A stretch of DNA of 64,000 nucleotides from JBBSJZ01 sp041751935 (GCA_041751935.1 JBGSIA010000031.1:1-64000); one strand, 5' to 3'. Positions 35,078 through 44,878 are shown, counted from the stretch's first letter. The notes: generated from the letters alone by a model not told the origin. Translations and numbers: made by a program.

Positions 35078-36058
35078 TTGCCGCGAGACTTTGCGTTGGC
35101 ATACGAGACGAGTAGGCAGCTCCCCTTTGCATCGGACGTTTTGGTTTTGAACCGCTTCATTCTTCTAGCCGACAGCGATCCGATCCTCTGGGGCCAAACT
35201 TACACTCACCACGATTTGGCTGTCGTTCTATTACTTGTGCTCCTGGAAGGGCTGCTGTCAATCGACAACGCTTTGGTGCTTGGCCTGCTGGCCAAACGAG
35301 TTCCAAAGCCTCTGCAGGGAAGGGCGCTAACCTACGGACTCGTTGGAGCATTTGTCTTTCGCTTTATCGCCGTCGCCACAGCCAGTTACCTGTTGAAGTG
35401 GCACATTGTGAAGTTGATCGGCGGTGGTTATCTCATTTACATTGCCGTCAAGCATTTGTTCTTTGAATCTCAAGAAGATAGCGTCGCAACGCTGAGTTCT
35501 GACGCAGCGGGATCGCCAGCGCTACGCGTTGCACTGACTGGCGAGGAACTAACAGACGAGCAGGAAATCCTGGAGATTAAAGAGCGGGTGCCCGTGCCGA
35601 TTCCCGAAGAGACACTTCGAGCCGGGAAGAGTTTCTGGATGACGGTTCTGGTGATTGAATTAACGGATATCGCTTTTGCGGTGGATTCGATTCTCGCTGC
35701 CATCGCGCTTGTGGGTGCTCCGCCGGCAGACCATCCTGCTTCTGCGATGCATCCAAAGTTATGGGTAGTGGTCGCAGGTGGCTTACTGGGGATCATGTTG
35801 ATGCGCGTGGCCGCAGTCATGTTCATCAAGTTGCTGGAAAAGTTCCCACGTTTCGAGTTGTCGGCATATCTCCTGGTAATTGTGATCGGGCTGAAGCTCT
35901 TGGCGGATTGGGGATTCAACTCCGCAGCTCACCCGCACACGCTCGATTTCCATAGCTACGATCGTCCAGAATTTTGGATCTTCTGGATGTCGATGCTCGC
36001 GGCTCTGGGCGTTGGATTTCTTCCGCCGCGATCAGCGAAAGCGGAGTCAATCTCGTGA
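35078..36058 (+). CDS. TerC/Alx-family membrane protein
   Basis: About 326 residues if the TTG at 35078 is used; the true start is unsure, since no ribosome site is strong and a TTG further in is possible. Seven membrane helices with the family's acidic positions in LLEGLLSIDNALVLGLL and IELTDIAFAVDSILAAIAL are clear. TerC/Alx proteins export metals such as manganese or are linked to tellurite and pH stress. A loop of about 70 residues rich in acids lies between helices 3 and 4. It is divergent from corA, so both cation-related genes may share control. Confidence 0.8.
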   Translation: MPRDFALAYETSRQLPFASDVLVLNRFILLADSDPILWGQTYTHHDLAVVLLLVLLEGLLSIDNALVLGLLAKRVPKPLQGRALTYGLVGAFVFRFIAVATASYLLKWHIVKLIGGGYLIYIAVKHLFFESQEDSVATLSSDAAGSPALRVALTGEELTDEQEILEIKERVPVPIPEETLRAGKSFWMTVLVIELTDIAFAVDSILAAIALVGAPPADHPASAMHPKLWVVVAGGLLGIMLMRVAAVMFIKLLEKFPRFELSAYLLVIVIGLKLLADWGFNSAAHPHTLDFHSYDRPEFWIFWMSMLAALGVGFLPPRSAKAESIS

Positions 36059-36079
36059 AAACGTCCCTGGACCCGTAAC

Positions 36080-36149
36080 TGCCCCATTAGGACTTGAACC
36101 TAAAATAACAGAGTCAGAATCTGTCGTGTTGCCAATTACACTATGGGGC
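36080..36149 (-). tRNA. tRNA-Gln (anticodon CTG)
   Basis: The minus strand folds as a tRNA: acceptor GCCCCAT (36149-36143) pairs with ATGGGGC (36087-36081), the anticodon stem ACAGA/TCTGT encloses the loop TTCTGAC with anticodon CTG, and the T arm is TTAGG-TTCAAGT-CCTAA. The discriminator base is A and CCA is not encoded. It lies 21 bp after the TerC stop, in the opposite direction. Confidence 0.95.
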
Positions 36150-36420
36150 ATAAAGTCGCTTAGGCGATCCATTTGTGTCGCATATTCTTCGTTGGATGCA
36201 ACTCCCTTTGCCATTGGTATTCAGCCCCTCAAGCGGAACTCCATTTTACAAACGCCGAGAATCTTGCAAAATATCTGACCGATCCAGCAACCGCGACAAC
36301 CAAAGCAAAATAGGTGCAGCGATTGTTGTGGTCAAGACGCTGCCGCCGTTTTACAATCGGCTATGAGGTACCTTAGTTTGTGCCTTTCAACGCCCCCATT
36401 TTTGGATCGTTTTGTCGCTC

Positions 36421-38163
36421 ATGGCGTTTTTAACTCAAAATATCAACGGCGTTCAGTCCGATCGCTTCGCATTGACTGGTGAATCGGCGTCCATTGGCCG
36501 CCATCCCGAATGTGATATCGTCGTCGATGCCGGTGCGGTAAGTCGTTACCACGCAAGGATTTTCCGCAAAGGCAACGAATACTACGTCGAAGATTCGGGC
36601 AGTCGAAACGGAACTTATTTAAATGGCCAGCTGCTGGCTGCTCCGGAGATGCTTCGCGAGGGTGACCGAGTTCGGATTAGTGACGTGGACTTGATGTTCC
36701 ACCATGATGAAACACCTGAGTTTGCCCGCGGTTCGTCTCAGATGACGTTTGACGGTTCCAGTTTCGGCATCATGATGACCGACGAGAACGAGACGGAAAC
36801 GGGAAGCAGTTCGTCGAGAATCGAATTCCGCTCCTCCGAAGATGGGCTGACGATGCGGGCAACGCCAGAAGCGAAACTCGCTGCGCTGATGAAGATTAAC
36901 GCAAATTTGACCGGTGCGCTGCTCGTCGATCAAGTATTACCCAAAGTGCTGGACAGCCTGTTCGATATCTTCCCTGCTGCCGACCGCGGCTTCATCGTGA
37001 TGAAGCAAGCAGACGAAACTTTGATACCCAAGTGGGTCAAAACTCGTAAGCAACAAGATCAGACTGAAACGTTTCGAATCAGTCGGACGATCATTCGTAA
37101 AGTAATGGAGTCACGAGAAGCGATTTTGTCATTGGACGCTGCAAACGACGAACGATTTGATAGCAGTCAATCAATCGCTGATTTTTCCATCCGTTCGATG
37201 ATCTGCGCTCCACTGTGCGATGGTGACGGAATTTCCTACGGCGCATTACAGATCGACTCGACGCAGGGTCGCGGTCAGTTTCGAGACGATGATGTCGACT
37301 TGCTTCGCGGCGTTGCCGCTCAAGCTGGTATTGTGATCAACAATGCCCAAATGCATGAAAGAGCGTTACATCAAAAGGAAGTTGAGCAAGACTTGAAACT
37401 TGCGACTGAAGTGCAGCACGCGTTCCTGCCGCAATCATCCCCCGACGCGTCTGGCTTTCGTGTTCGCAGTTATTACCAAGCAGCCAATCATATTGGTGGT
37501 GACTATTACGATTACATTCACTTGCCCGATGGACGAGTCGGTGTTGTCGTTGCCGATGTTGTGGGACACGGAGTTGCAGCCGCGATGTTCATGGCAAAGT
37601 TGTCCGCAGAGACACGATTTTGCTTAGCAAGTGCCCCAGACATCGCCACCGCAATCGGCTGGCTCAACGAGCGGATGACTCGGCTGAACGTCGAACGCTT
37701 CATCACCTTTCTCTTGGTCGTCATTGATCCTAAAAGCGATACCGTTTCTATTGTCAATGCCGGGCACATGGCGCCCATCCTTCGCCGCGTGGCCGATGGC
37801 TCGATAAGCGAACCAGGCGAAGACGAGTCGGGCTTGCCGATTGCCATTTTGGACGACACGTCCTATGAGTCCGTGGATGTTGTGATGAACGTTGGCGACG
37901 TCGCTGTGTTGTACACCGATGGAATCAACGAAGCGATGGATATGAACGACGAAGAGTTCGGAATGGATCGCATGCGTGAACTGACCCAACAAGGTGGCAC
38001 AGCAGATGAGATCAAGGACCGAATCGTTCACTCTGTATGGGAGCATGTCGGCAAGGGGGTTCAGTTCGACGATATGTGTATTGTCGTGCTGGAGCGAATG
38101 ACGTGCGCCGTTTCGAAGGACGCCTTGGAAGAAACGCTCGACCATAATGCGATTCCTGGCTAG
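36421..38163 (+). CDS. FHA-GAF-PP2C (SpoIIE/RsbU-type) phosphatase
   Basis: 580 residues from the ATG at 36421; an in-frame TTG three codons before is possible. The FHA domain (about 1-95) has SIGRHPECDIVV, VSRYHARI and SRNGTYLNG, so it should bind phosphothreonine peptides. A GAF-like sensor lies at about 165-325. The C-terminal SpoIIE phosphatase (about 340-560) has metal-binding IGGDYYDY, VADVVGHGVAAAM and AVLYTDGINEAM. It would dephosphorylate an anti-sigma-factor antagonist or another Ser/Thr-phosphorylated target, linking kinase signals to transcription. An acylphosphatase gene follows 15 bp later. Confidence 0.9.
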   Translation: MAFLTQNINGVQSDRFALTGESASIGRHPECDIVVDAGAVSRYHARIFRKGNEYYVEDSGSRNGTYLNGQLLAAPEMLREGDRVRISDVDLMFHHDETPEFARGSSQMTFDGSSFGIMMTDENETETGSSSSRIEFRSSEDGLTMRATPEAKLAALMKINANLTGALLVDQVLPKVLDSLFDIFPAADRGFIVMKQADETLIPKWVKTRKQQDQTETFRISRTIIRKVMESREAILSLDAANDERFDSSQSIADFSIRSMICAPLCDGDGISYGALQIDSTQGRGQFRDDDVDLLRGVAAQAGIVINNAQMHERALHQKEVEQDLKLATEVQHAFLPQSSPDASGFRVRSYYQAANHIGGDYYDYIHLPDGRVGVVVADVVGHGVAAAMFMAKLSAETRFCLASAPDIATAIGWLNERMTRLNVERFITFLLVVIDPKSDTVSIVNAGHMAPILRRVADGSISEPGEDESGLPIAILDDTSYESVDVVMNVGDVAVLYTDGINEAMDMNDEEFGMDRMRELTQQGGTADEIKDRIVHSVWEHVGKGVQFDDMCIVVLERMTCAVSKDALEETLDHNAIPG

Positions 38164-38178
38164 CGCACTGCTTTTCTC

Positions 38179-38463
38179 ATGAGTGACGAAATCGTTCGAC
38201 GCATCGCTGTGTACCACGGACACGTTCAGGGAGTGGGATTTCGCGCGACCGTTGTTTCCGAGGCTCGCGGCCTATCTATTAACGGATTTGTACGCAACGA
38301 AGCCGATGGCAGCGTGCTTCTGGATATCGAAGGCCCTCGATCCGATGTTGCGGAGTTGCTCAGCCGCATCTCCCGAACAATGCGTCGTTATATCAACGAT
38401 TCGCAAATCGAAGACCGTCGCCTGCCACAATCTCGGACCGGCGGGCTGAAGATCGCTTACTAG
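38179..38463 (+). CDS. acyP: acylphosphatase
   Basis: 94 residues, the usual size. The substrate loop GHVQGVGFRATV supplies the catalytic R22, and GFVRNEADGSV supplies N40, matching the conserved Arg/Asn pair. It hydrolyses acyl phosphates such as 1,3-bisphosphoglycerate or carbamoyl phosphate in the cytoplasm. It probably shares a transcript with the phosphatase gene upstream. Confidence 0.95.
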   Translation: MSDEIVRRIAVYHGHVQGVGFRATVVSEARGLSINGFVRNEADGSVLLDIEGPRSDVAELLSRISRTMRRYINDSQIEDRRLPQSRTGGLKIAY

Positions 38464-38570
38464 GACAACGACGGGTCGCAGGGTCGGTTGACTAGCAAAT
38501 TGCCAGTTTGCCAGTGATTCTTTGTCAACTCCTTCGTGAATGACGGCGGTCGATTTCGAAAAATAGTGGA

Positions 38571-38599
38571 TTGGCAAACACATACTAATCCGCTACAAT
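38571..38599 (+). promoter_or_regulatory. sigma-70-type promoter of the prepilin-like gene
   Basis: TTGGCA (38571-38576) and TACAAT (38594-38599) stand 17 bp apart, each one mismatch from consensus. Transcription would start near 38606, giving a leader of about 185 nt before the ATG at 38792. The rest of the interval 38464-38791 has no gene. Confidence 0.65.
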
Positions 38600-38791
38600 T
38601 ATTTTTCTTTGCACTGCATAGGTTTTTTTCTTCCCGTGCAAAAGAATTTGCGCGTGTTCAGTTGCGCAGTATGCTTCGGCGAGCGGATTGTGACGGGTTC
38701 AGCAGTCCACACCGATCGTGCCGACGCGATGAACAGTGCTGCCTTTTTCGCTGATCCTGTCTCTTTTCACGCTCTCTTAGGAGTTAATCAA

Positions 38792-40036
38792 ATGAAGGTC
38801 CCTCGTAAAGGTTTCACGCTCGTGGAACTACTGGTCGTCATTGCCATCATTGGTGTTTTAGTGGGCTTGCTGCTGCCAGCGGTGCAGGCGGCGCGCGAAG
38901 CGGCGCGTCGGATGAGTTGCAGCAACAACTTCAAGCAAATTGGCTTGGGGATACACAACTACCATGCTGCCTACGACGTGCTGCCGCGTCACATGACGGG
39001 TACGCGGCATCCGACGAATTCTGGAAACGGTGGCAACACCACCACAGGAGGCGGCAACAATGCGACGGCGTTGAGCTTCATGGTGGGTGTGATTCCCTTC
39101 GTCGAACAGCAAGCTTTGTGGGAGAAAATCTCTAACCCCAGTCGCGAGCGAACCAACGGAGCCGCGATGACAGGATCGTGGTCGGCGATGGGCCCCATAC
39201 CCTGGCAAGCACAGTACGTTCCCTGGGTGACTGAACTGCCCACATTACGTTGCCCCAGTGATCCTGGAACTGGACTTCCCGCGCTGGGTCGTTCGAATTA
39301 CGCCGCGTGCCTGGGCGATTCCATTCCCTACACCAACAGTGGCGTCGCGAACTACAACACCACGAATTCGGTTTGGAATGATGACAACAGCGGTCGGGCA
39401 CAGCACGTTCGATCGTCTTGTCGCGGCGTATTTGTTCCGCGTCAAACGCAGCGGTTCCGCGATGTCTTGGACGGACTGGCCAATACGATCATGTGCGGTG
39501 AGATGATCACGGACTTAGGGGACCGAAGTGTTCGATCTGATCCGATGAACAATGCAGGCAATTCAGCATCGCTTCGCGATAACCCGTTGGATTGCCGAGG
39601 TTCGATTAGCGCCACTCGACCTAACTTTTGGGACACCTCGGTTCCCCTATGGACTGGCTCAGTAACCAATGGCACCACCTCGTCGCCAGCTCAGAAGCGA
39701 GGTTATCGTTGGGCAGACGGCCGACCACTGTTCTCGGGCTGTTACACCATTTTGCCGCCCAATACCGAAGTCTGTTTGGCTGGTGGCGATGGCTCCGAAG
39801 GAACCGCATCGGTCAGCAGCCGTCACCAGGGTGGTGCTCACGTATTGATGGGTGACGGCGCGGTGAAGTTTATTACGGACTCAATCGAAGCTGGTACGAG
39901 TACTGCTCGCAATGTGTGGCGAAACGGTACCGCTACACCCGCGCCAGAAAACGTGCCCGGCTCACCGAGCCCCTATGGACTCTGGGGAGCATTGGGCACT
40001 CGGGCCGTGAGCGAGGTCATTGACGTTAGCTTCTAA
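38792..40036 (+). CDS. DUF1559 prepilin-like secreted protein
   Basis: 414 residues from the ATG at 38792 with TTAGGAG upstream; earlier in-frame codons from 38609 belong to the leader. The N-terminus is a type IV prepilin signal, RKGFTLVELLVVIAIIGVL, cut before Phe by a prepilin peptidase, followed by the planctomycete-typical LLPAVQAAREAARRMSC. The rest is the DUF1559 domain, ending with a GDGAVKFI block. These proteins occur in many copies per planctomycete genome and are thought to be pseudopilins of a type II secretion-like or fibre system. The gene has its own promoter and precedes a small lipoprotein gene. Confidence 0.9.
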   Translation: MKVPRKGFTLVELLVVIAIIGVLVGLLLPAVQAAREAARRMSCSNNFKQIGLGIHNYHAAYDVLPRHMTGTRHPTNSGNGGNTTTGGGNNATALSFMVGVIPFVEQQALWEKISNPSRERTNGAAMTGSWSAMGPIPWQAQYVPWVTELPTLRCPSDPGTGLPALGRSNYAACLGDSIPYTNSGVANYNTTNSVWNDDNSGRAQHVRSSCRGVFVPRQTQRFRDVLDGLANTIMCGEMITDLGDRSVRSDPMNNAGNSASLRDNPLDCRGSISATRPNFWDTSVPLWTGSVTNGTTSSPAQKRGYRWADGRPLFSGCYTILPPNTEVCLAGGDGSEGTASVSSRHQGGAHVLMGDGAVKFITDSIEAGTSTARNVWRNGTATPAPENVPGSPSPYGLWGALGTRAVSEVIDVSF

Positions 40037-40134
40037 CGTCTTGGAGTGAATTTCTTAATCGCTGGCGGTCATGGAACTGCTGGCGATTTTTGTTTCTGAG
40101 TTTCTCTATCTTTCTTGAACTAAAGAAGTTAACG

Positions 40135-40317
40135 ATGAAAGTAACATTCGCAGCCGCCTTGATGCTTGCGGCCTGCTCGGTTTCCTTTGCCCTCGGGTGC
40201 GGCGAGAGTGAAAATCCAACGGTGATTGTCCCTGATTCATCGGTTGAAATGACCGAGGAAGAAATGGAAGCTTACAACAACGCCGCAGCCGCTGGCAGCG
40301 AGGAAGAAGAAAACTAG
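40135..40317 (+). CDS. small lipoprotein
   Basis: 60 residues from the ATG at 40135; the frame opens at 40090 without a signal. The signal peptide ends in a lipobox (FALGC), and the mature part is acidic and low in complexity (EMTEEEMEAYNNAAAAG, then EEEE). Such small lipoproteins often follow DUF1559 genes in planctomycetes. It would be anchored in a membrane by its N-terminal cysteine. Function unknown. Confidence 0.75.
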   Translation: MKVTFAAALMLAACSVSFALGCGESENPTVIVPDSSVEMTEEEMEAYNNAAAAGSEEEEN

Positions 40318-40338
40318 CACGACCTGTGCCGACGTATT

Positions 40339-40362
40339 CGCTCCCAGAATGTTCTGGGAGCG
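40339..40362. terminator. perfect hairpin between convergent genes
   Basis: CGCTCCCAGAA (40339-40349) is matched by TTCTGGGAGCG (40352-40362). The real stem is about 9-10 bp with a small loop at AATGTT. It lies between the ends of a + strand and a - strand gene, the right place for a terminator used from both sides. No long T run follows. Confidence 0.65.
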
Positions 40363-40397
40363 ACGCAAGGTTGTGATGTTTACTGTGGTGATGTTTA

Positions 40398-43300
40398 TTA
40401 CAGTCCGCCAGTCACGGTGAACTGGGTCGATGCACCTGCGGGTTTGGTAATCTCGACAGAGAGCGACTCCAGCTTCGTCGGTGAATCAATTGCGAAGTAG
40501 AACCAGTGTCGGCCCTTATTTCGCTGGACCATCTGTTGACCATTACTGGCGACCGATTTTCCGTCCACCACAAGCTGAATATCCGTCTGACTTGACGCGC
40601 GAGCACCGATCGGTCCGGGGACGACCACATCGATCTCGCCCCGCAGCACCAGCAACTTAGGCAACGCATTAAACGCTTCTCTGGGCAATGTGCCGTCAAC
40701 GAGAGCGTACACCGGAAGCCACTTGTCCGCGGCAATCGACTGCAGCTCGCCTTCAAGCTTGCCCTCTGGGAGTGCTGCTAATCGCTCAGCTTCCTTTTCT
40801 TCCAAGTATTGATAACGCTGGATCGTGGGGCGCGTGTTGACCACAAAATCACCGGGTTTACCCAGAGCCGACAAGAACGCGACAACATCGACGAGTTCAT
40901 CCTCGGTCATCAAGTGGTGTTGTCCCTCCGGCATGAGCGACTTGCCCTCGGATTCCTCTTCGATGTCGTCCGTGGGGATAATCGTTTCTCGTCCCTTATC
41001 GTCTCGCAGCACCAGGCGTTTATCGTCGCGGTCGACTTTAACGCCACGCAGCACTTCGCCGTTGACAGTAAGGACATTCAGCGTCGCGTAGGCTTCCTTG
41101 ATTTGCTTGCTCGGCTCCAGAATACTGTCAAGCAAATACTCGGTGGGGCTCGTAACACCAACGCCGCTGAGATCTGGGCCGACTTTGCCGCCAGCCCCGG
41201 AGATGGCGTGACACTGGACACAGTTCAATTCAGCGCGACGGTAGACCCATTGTCCACGATGCGGGTCGCCTTCGGTCTCGATGCGTTTGATCAAGGCCAA
41301 ACGTTGATCGGAAGTCATGGGTTTTGCGGTACCACCGATCCCGGCGGTGTCACTGAGCAGTTCAACTAATGGACCGCTGCTGGTACCACTGGAGTAAACC
41401 GCACGCAACAACAATTTCGCCGCGTCAGTCGACGGCGGATTCGCTTTAACCGTCGACAGCAACTGATTCGCACCGCCACTGGAGGCCAGCACTGCATCGG
41501 CAGCCGCGACCAGCAATTCATTCTCCGAGGTCGTAATTCCTTTCGCCAAAGCTTGGCCGATCGTTTGAGTCGCCTGGCCGGAGGAAACCGGCGCAACGGC
41601 GCGAGCGAATCGCAACTTCACACTGCTGGGCAAATCCGTTCGCAAGACTTCGCCGCGAAAATCGCTGCCCGAGGGTGTATTGAACCGAGTGATCGTTTCC
41701 AATGCCGCATCGACCGCTTTGCCAGGCGTTTTCGCATCAAAGACTGCGCGTCGCATGGACGCTGTGAGCCCTTCCAGTTCAAACTGTCCGGCCATCTTCG
41801 CGATTTGAACCAACAATGATTCCGCGCCCTGCTTGAGCGCCGATTCGTAACGAGAAACCGCGGTTTCAACATTCACGGGTGCCGTCAACTTGCTTGCCTT
41901 GGCAGTGGCCAGCACTTCGCTGAGCGCGGTCGCCGCGGTTTCTGACTTGTAGGGCCCATTCAAAATAGCATCGGCGATCTTAGCCAACTGGACGGCGCCG
42001 GCATCTCGGACGGCGAGCTGTGTCAATTGCACGAGTTGTCCGTCAGCGGCTTCGCCACTGGCCAGTTTCGTCACTAACGCTGAATCGCCCCCTGACTTAG
42101 TTCCACCACGGCGATCGAGAGTTGTGGTCGTTTCTGTGATTGTGTAGTTGAGGTAATAGTCCAGCGGCATGCTCAGTGCAGCGGCGACCACTTTGCGACC
42201 CTCGTCAGCGTCATGGAAAAAACTTGCCGCGCGAACCGCTTCCAACCGCACACGCGGATTCTCATCGGCGGCCAAGTTAATCAACATTTCGGTGCTGTCA
42301 CGCACACGCTCGCGCCAGTAGCACAACACTCGTGTCGCAGCAGCCCGGGCGCGAGCATCCTTACTTGCTAACACGCGATTGAGCAAATCCACGTCGATCC
42401 AGTCGTGACTCTGCATCACCCACAGTGCTTCGAGTCGTCGATGTTCAGCCGTCACATCGACGCCATCATTCTTTGCCAACCAATCGCTTAGCGCCGCTTT
42501 GACTTGATCCAGATCGTGCGTTCGCAGTTCGCGTCGGGCCAACTCTCGCACCGCGTCATCGTAACGTTCCAACAGTGAAACGAGTTCCGAAGTCGAAGCG
42601 CCCTCGATCGTCGGTATCGTCAACAGCGGTTTGTTTTTGTTGCGGACTCGCCAGATTCGACCGTGGTGTTTGTCACGCTTTGGATCACGTAGATTGTGTT
42701 GCATGTGGCCGATCAGCGGGTTGAACCAATCGACAATGTACAACGCTCCGTCGGGACCGAACTTCATGCCAATCGGGCGGAAATTGGTATCGCGACTGGA
42801 GAGCAACGGATCGACCGGATCCGCTTTGAAACCGCTGCCGTCGTCGCTGACTTTGTATTGCAAGGTGCCCAAGAACCCGATCGTATTGTTGAGCAAGTAA
42901 TTACCCTGGGCGGATTCCGGAAACTGGCTACTGGCTACGATCTGGCAGCCTGCGGTTGGTCGCCATTGTTTCACCAACAATTGATTCATTTGACGATGCT
43001 TGTGTGGATAAACCACATCGCCGCTGAAAGCTGCCGCGAAGTAATTCGCACCTCCCGAGGCATCAGCCACAATGTCTTGGCCCCAGGAGTCGAAACAATG
43101 GCCCCATGGGTTGGCGAAGTTATAAGAAACGTAAATGCTGAATCGCTCAGTCTTTGGCTCGTAACGAAAAACCGCTGCATCCTTCACTCGCTCGGGCCCG
43201 TACGGCGTTTCGACTTGCGTGTGATGAAACGTGCCTTCTTGCATGTACAGTTCGCCGCCTGGACCGATGACGAAAGCACTGATCGAGTGGTGCGAGTCGG

Positions 43301-44696
43301 CGCTGTCGAAACCGTGCAAAATCAGTTCGCGAACATCGGCTCGGTCGTCACCGTCGGTATCCTTCAAGAACATCAAATTGGGTTGCTGGGAAACGTAAGC
43401 TCCACCGTCAGCCAACGCGATGCCGATCGGTAGATGCAATCCGTCAGCAAAAACGGTTTGCTTGTCAGCTCGGCCATCGCCCGTCGTGTCCTCGTAAATC
43501 AAGATCTTGTCGTCCACCGGAGTTCCCGGCAGGTACTGCGGATAGCTCGGTGTCGTCGTTACCCACAATCGCCCACGAGCATCAATATCGATGGCGACGG
43601 GGTTCATCAATTCGGGAAAGTCGACTTCAGAAGCCACAAGGTCGATTTCGTAACCTTCGGCCAGGTCGAACAATGCTTTGCTTTCCTCGGGAGTGTGATA
43701 GACCGGTTCGTCGGCCACGTTCGAAGTAATCGCCGAGAGTGTCCCTGTCTCCGAATCGTCAATCGTCGGCGATACGATTTCTCCCTGAGCGATCTTCCAA
43801 ATTCGCTCGTCGCGCACCGCGATCATCTTCCGCAGTTTGGCGAACTCTTCGGGAAAGTTGACAACTCCGTAAGGGTTCATTCGGCCGCCGTAAATGTAAT
43901 AGCCGTTGACGGCGCGGTAGTCATAGTAGAACTGGCGATCCTTTTCGATCACTGCCTGTCGCAACGTTTCCAACTTGGACCAATCCGCCGGAACGTCGCT
44001 GGCAAAAAGTTCCGCGTCTATGACTTCTGCTAACGCCGCGTTGCCATGAGCATTCAAGTGGATGCCGTTAATCGTTAGCGGTTGGTCAGTGGCCAACATG
44101 ACTTTCTTCATCGGCGTATACAGGTCGACGAATCGCACTCCGACTTTGTCGCACTGATGCTGCATCACGGCGTTGTAAAGCTCAATATTCGAGTTAGTCA
44201 CGCTGCCGTCGGGTAACGTCCTGAGGTGCAAGTTCTCATGCGGTATGGGTGAGAACACAACCAGTGTCGGATTGCTTCCAGCTTGCTGCGGCGTATCCAC
44301 AAGAAAGTTGGCAAAACGCTGACTGAAATCATCCAGGCCTTCTTTGCCCGCAAAGGATTCGTTCAATCCAAACATGGCGAAGATCACATTGGGCTTGTGG
44401 TCCACGAGCCGATGTCCATGATCGTCGAAGTTCGCACTTCGCGGCCTCAGATCAATCTCGTCGGCAGACCAACCGAGGTTGCGGACAATGAGTTGCTTGT
44501 CAGCAAAGCGATTTTGAAGCAATGTCTCGAAATAGCCGTCCAATTGCATTCGCTCGGCAAGCGTGTTGCCGATGATCACCAGTTTATCGTGCTTATCAAA
44601 TTGCAGCGGCTCCGCAGAAGTAACCGGAAAAACGAACGCACAGCATGCAACCAGTGTGAGGCAACCGAGAATATTTGAAGCGTGATGATGACGCAT
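40398..44696 (-). CDS. SGNH hydrolase / PVC dehydrogenase / cytochrome c fusion
   Basis: 1432 residues with a signal peptide (cleavage near TSAEP). An SGNH/GDSL-like hydrolase covers about 35-240 (KLVIIGNTLAERM, FAMFGLNESF, NGIHLNAHGNAAL). A planctomycete membrane-bound-dehydrogenase propeller runs about 350-690 (IDIDARGRLWVTTTPSYPQY, FGPDGALYIVDWFNP). HEAT-like helices follow (about 700-900), then a haem site CVQCH near residue 1156 in the PVC heme-binding domain (GGKVGPDLSGVG), and a short beta domain at the end. It is probably a periplasmic, haem-carrying sugar dehydrogenase joined to an esterase. Such fusions are typical of planctomycetes. Confidence 0.85.
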   Translation of the reverse strand: MRHHHASNILGCLTLVACCAFVFPVTSAEPLQFDKHDKLVIIGNTLAERMQLDGYFETLLQNRFADKQLIVRNLGWSADEIDLRPRSANFDDHGHRLVDHKPNVIFAMFGLNESFAGKEGLDDFSQRFANFLVDTPQQAGSNPTLVVFSPIPHENLHLRTLPDGSVTNSNIELYNAVMQHQCDKVGVRFVDLYTPMKKVMLATDQPLTINGIHLNAHGNAALAEVIDAELFASDVPADWSKLETLRQAVIEKDRQFYYDYRAVNGYYIYGGRMNPYGVVNFPEEFAKLRKMIAVRDERIWKIAQGEIVSPTIDDSETGTLSAITSNVADEPVYHTPEESKALFDLAEGYEIDLVASEVDFPELMNPVAIDIDARGRLWVTTTPSYPQYLPGTPVDDKILIYEDTTGDGRADKQTVFADGLHLPIGIALADGGAYVSQQPNLMFLKDTDGDDRADVRELILHGFDSADSHHSISAFVIGPGGELYMQEGTFHHTQVETPYGPERVKDAAVFRYEPKTERFSIYVSYNFANPWGHCFDSWGQDIVADASGGANYFAAAFSGDVVYPHKHRQMNQLLVKQWRPTAGCQIVASSQFPESAQGNYLLNNTIGFLGTLQYKVSDDGSGFKADPVDPLLSSRDTNFRPIGMKFGPDGALYIVDWFNPLIGHMQHNLRDPKRDKHHGRIWRVRNKNKPLLTIPTIEGASTSELVSLLERYDDAVRELARRELRTHDLDQVKAALSDWLAKNDGVDVTAEHRRLEALWVMQSHDWIDVDLLNRVLASKDARARAAATRVLCYWRERVRDSTEMLINLAADENPRVRLEAVRAASFFHDADEGRKVVAAALSMPLDYYLNYTITETTTTLDRRGGTKSGGDSALVTKLASGEAADGQLVQLTQLAVRDAGAVQLAKIADAILNGPYKSETAATALSEVLATAKASKLTAPVNVETAVSRYESALKQGAESLLVQIAKMAGQFELEGLTASMRRAVFDAKTPGKAVDAALETITRFNTPSGSDFRGEVLRTDLPSSVKLRFARAVAPVSSGQATQTIGQALAKGITTSENELLVAAADAVLASSGGANQLLSTVKANPPSTDAAKLLLRAVYSSGTSSGPLVELLSDTAGIGGTAKPMTSDQRLALIKRIETEGDPHRGQWVYRRAELNCVQCHAISGAGGKVGPDLSGVGVTSPTEYLLDSILEPSKQIKEAYATLNVLTVNGEVLRGVKVDRDDKRLVLRDDKGRETIIPTDDIEEESEGKSLMPEGQHHLMTEDELVDVVAFLSALGKPGDFVVNTRPTIQRYQYLEEKEAERLAALPEGKLEGELQSIAADKWLPVYALVDGTLPREAFNALPKLLVLRGEIDVVVPGPIGARASSQTDIQLVVDGKSVASNGQQMVQRNKGRHWFYFAIDSPTKLESLSVEITKPAGASTQFTVTGGL

Positions 44697-44781
44697 AACA
44701 GAAATCGAGTGTCCAGAGAGGAAGTGGGGCGACTGGCGCGATCAAGAGACCAGCGGTAGGCTCTCGTGAATAAAATTCGTT

Positions 44782-44808
44782 CCCCAGCCCATGTTGGCTG
44801 AACTGGGG
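44782..44808. promoter_or_regulatory. overlapping alternative hairpins
   Basis: CCCCAG (44782-44787) pairs with CTGGGG (44803-44808), while CAGCC (44785-44789) inside can instead pair with GGCTG (44796-44800). The two stems share the bases CAG and so compete. They lie in the leader of the giant dehydrogenase gene, about 85-110 bp before its start on the minus strand. This may be a terminator or a small attenuator. Confidence 0.35.
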
Positions 44809-44878
44809 AGGAATGTGGCTGGCCCAGTAATGACCAGGCTCAGGGTAGATCGAGCGGTTCCGAGACAGCACTGATCAT

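Noticed and set aside
42696..44033. two long plus-strand ORFs end to end
   Set aside because: Antisense shadows of the giant dehydrogenase gene, with no recognisable protein features.
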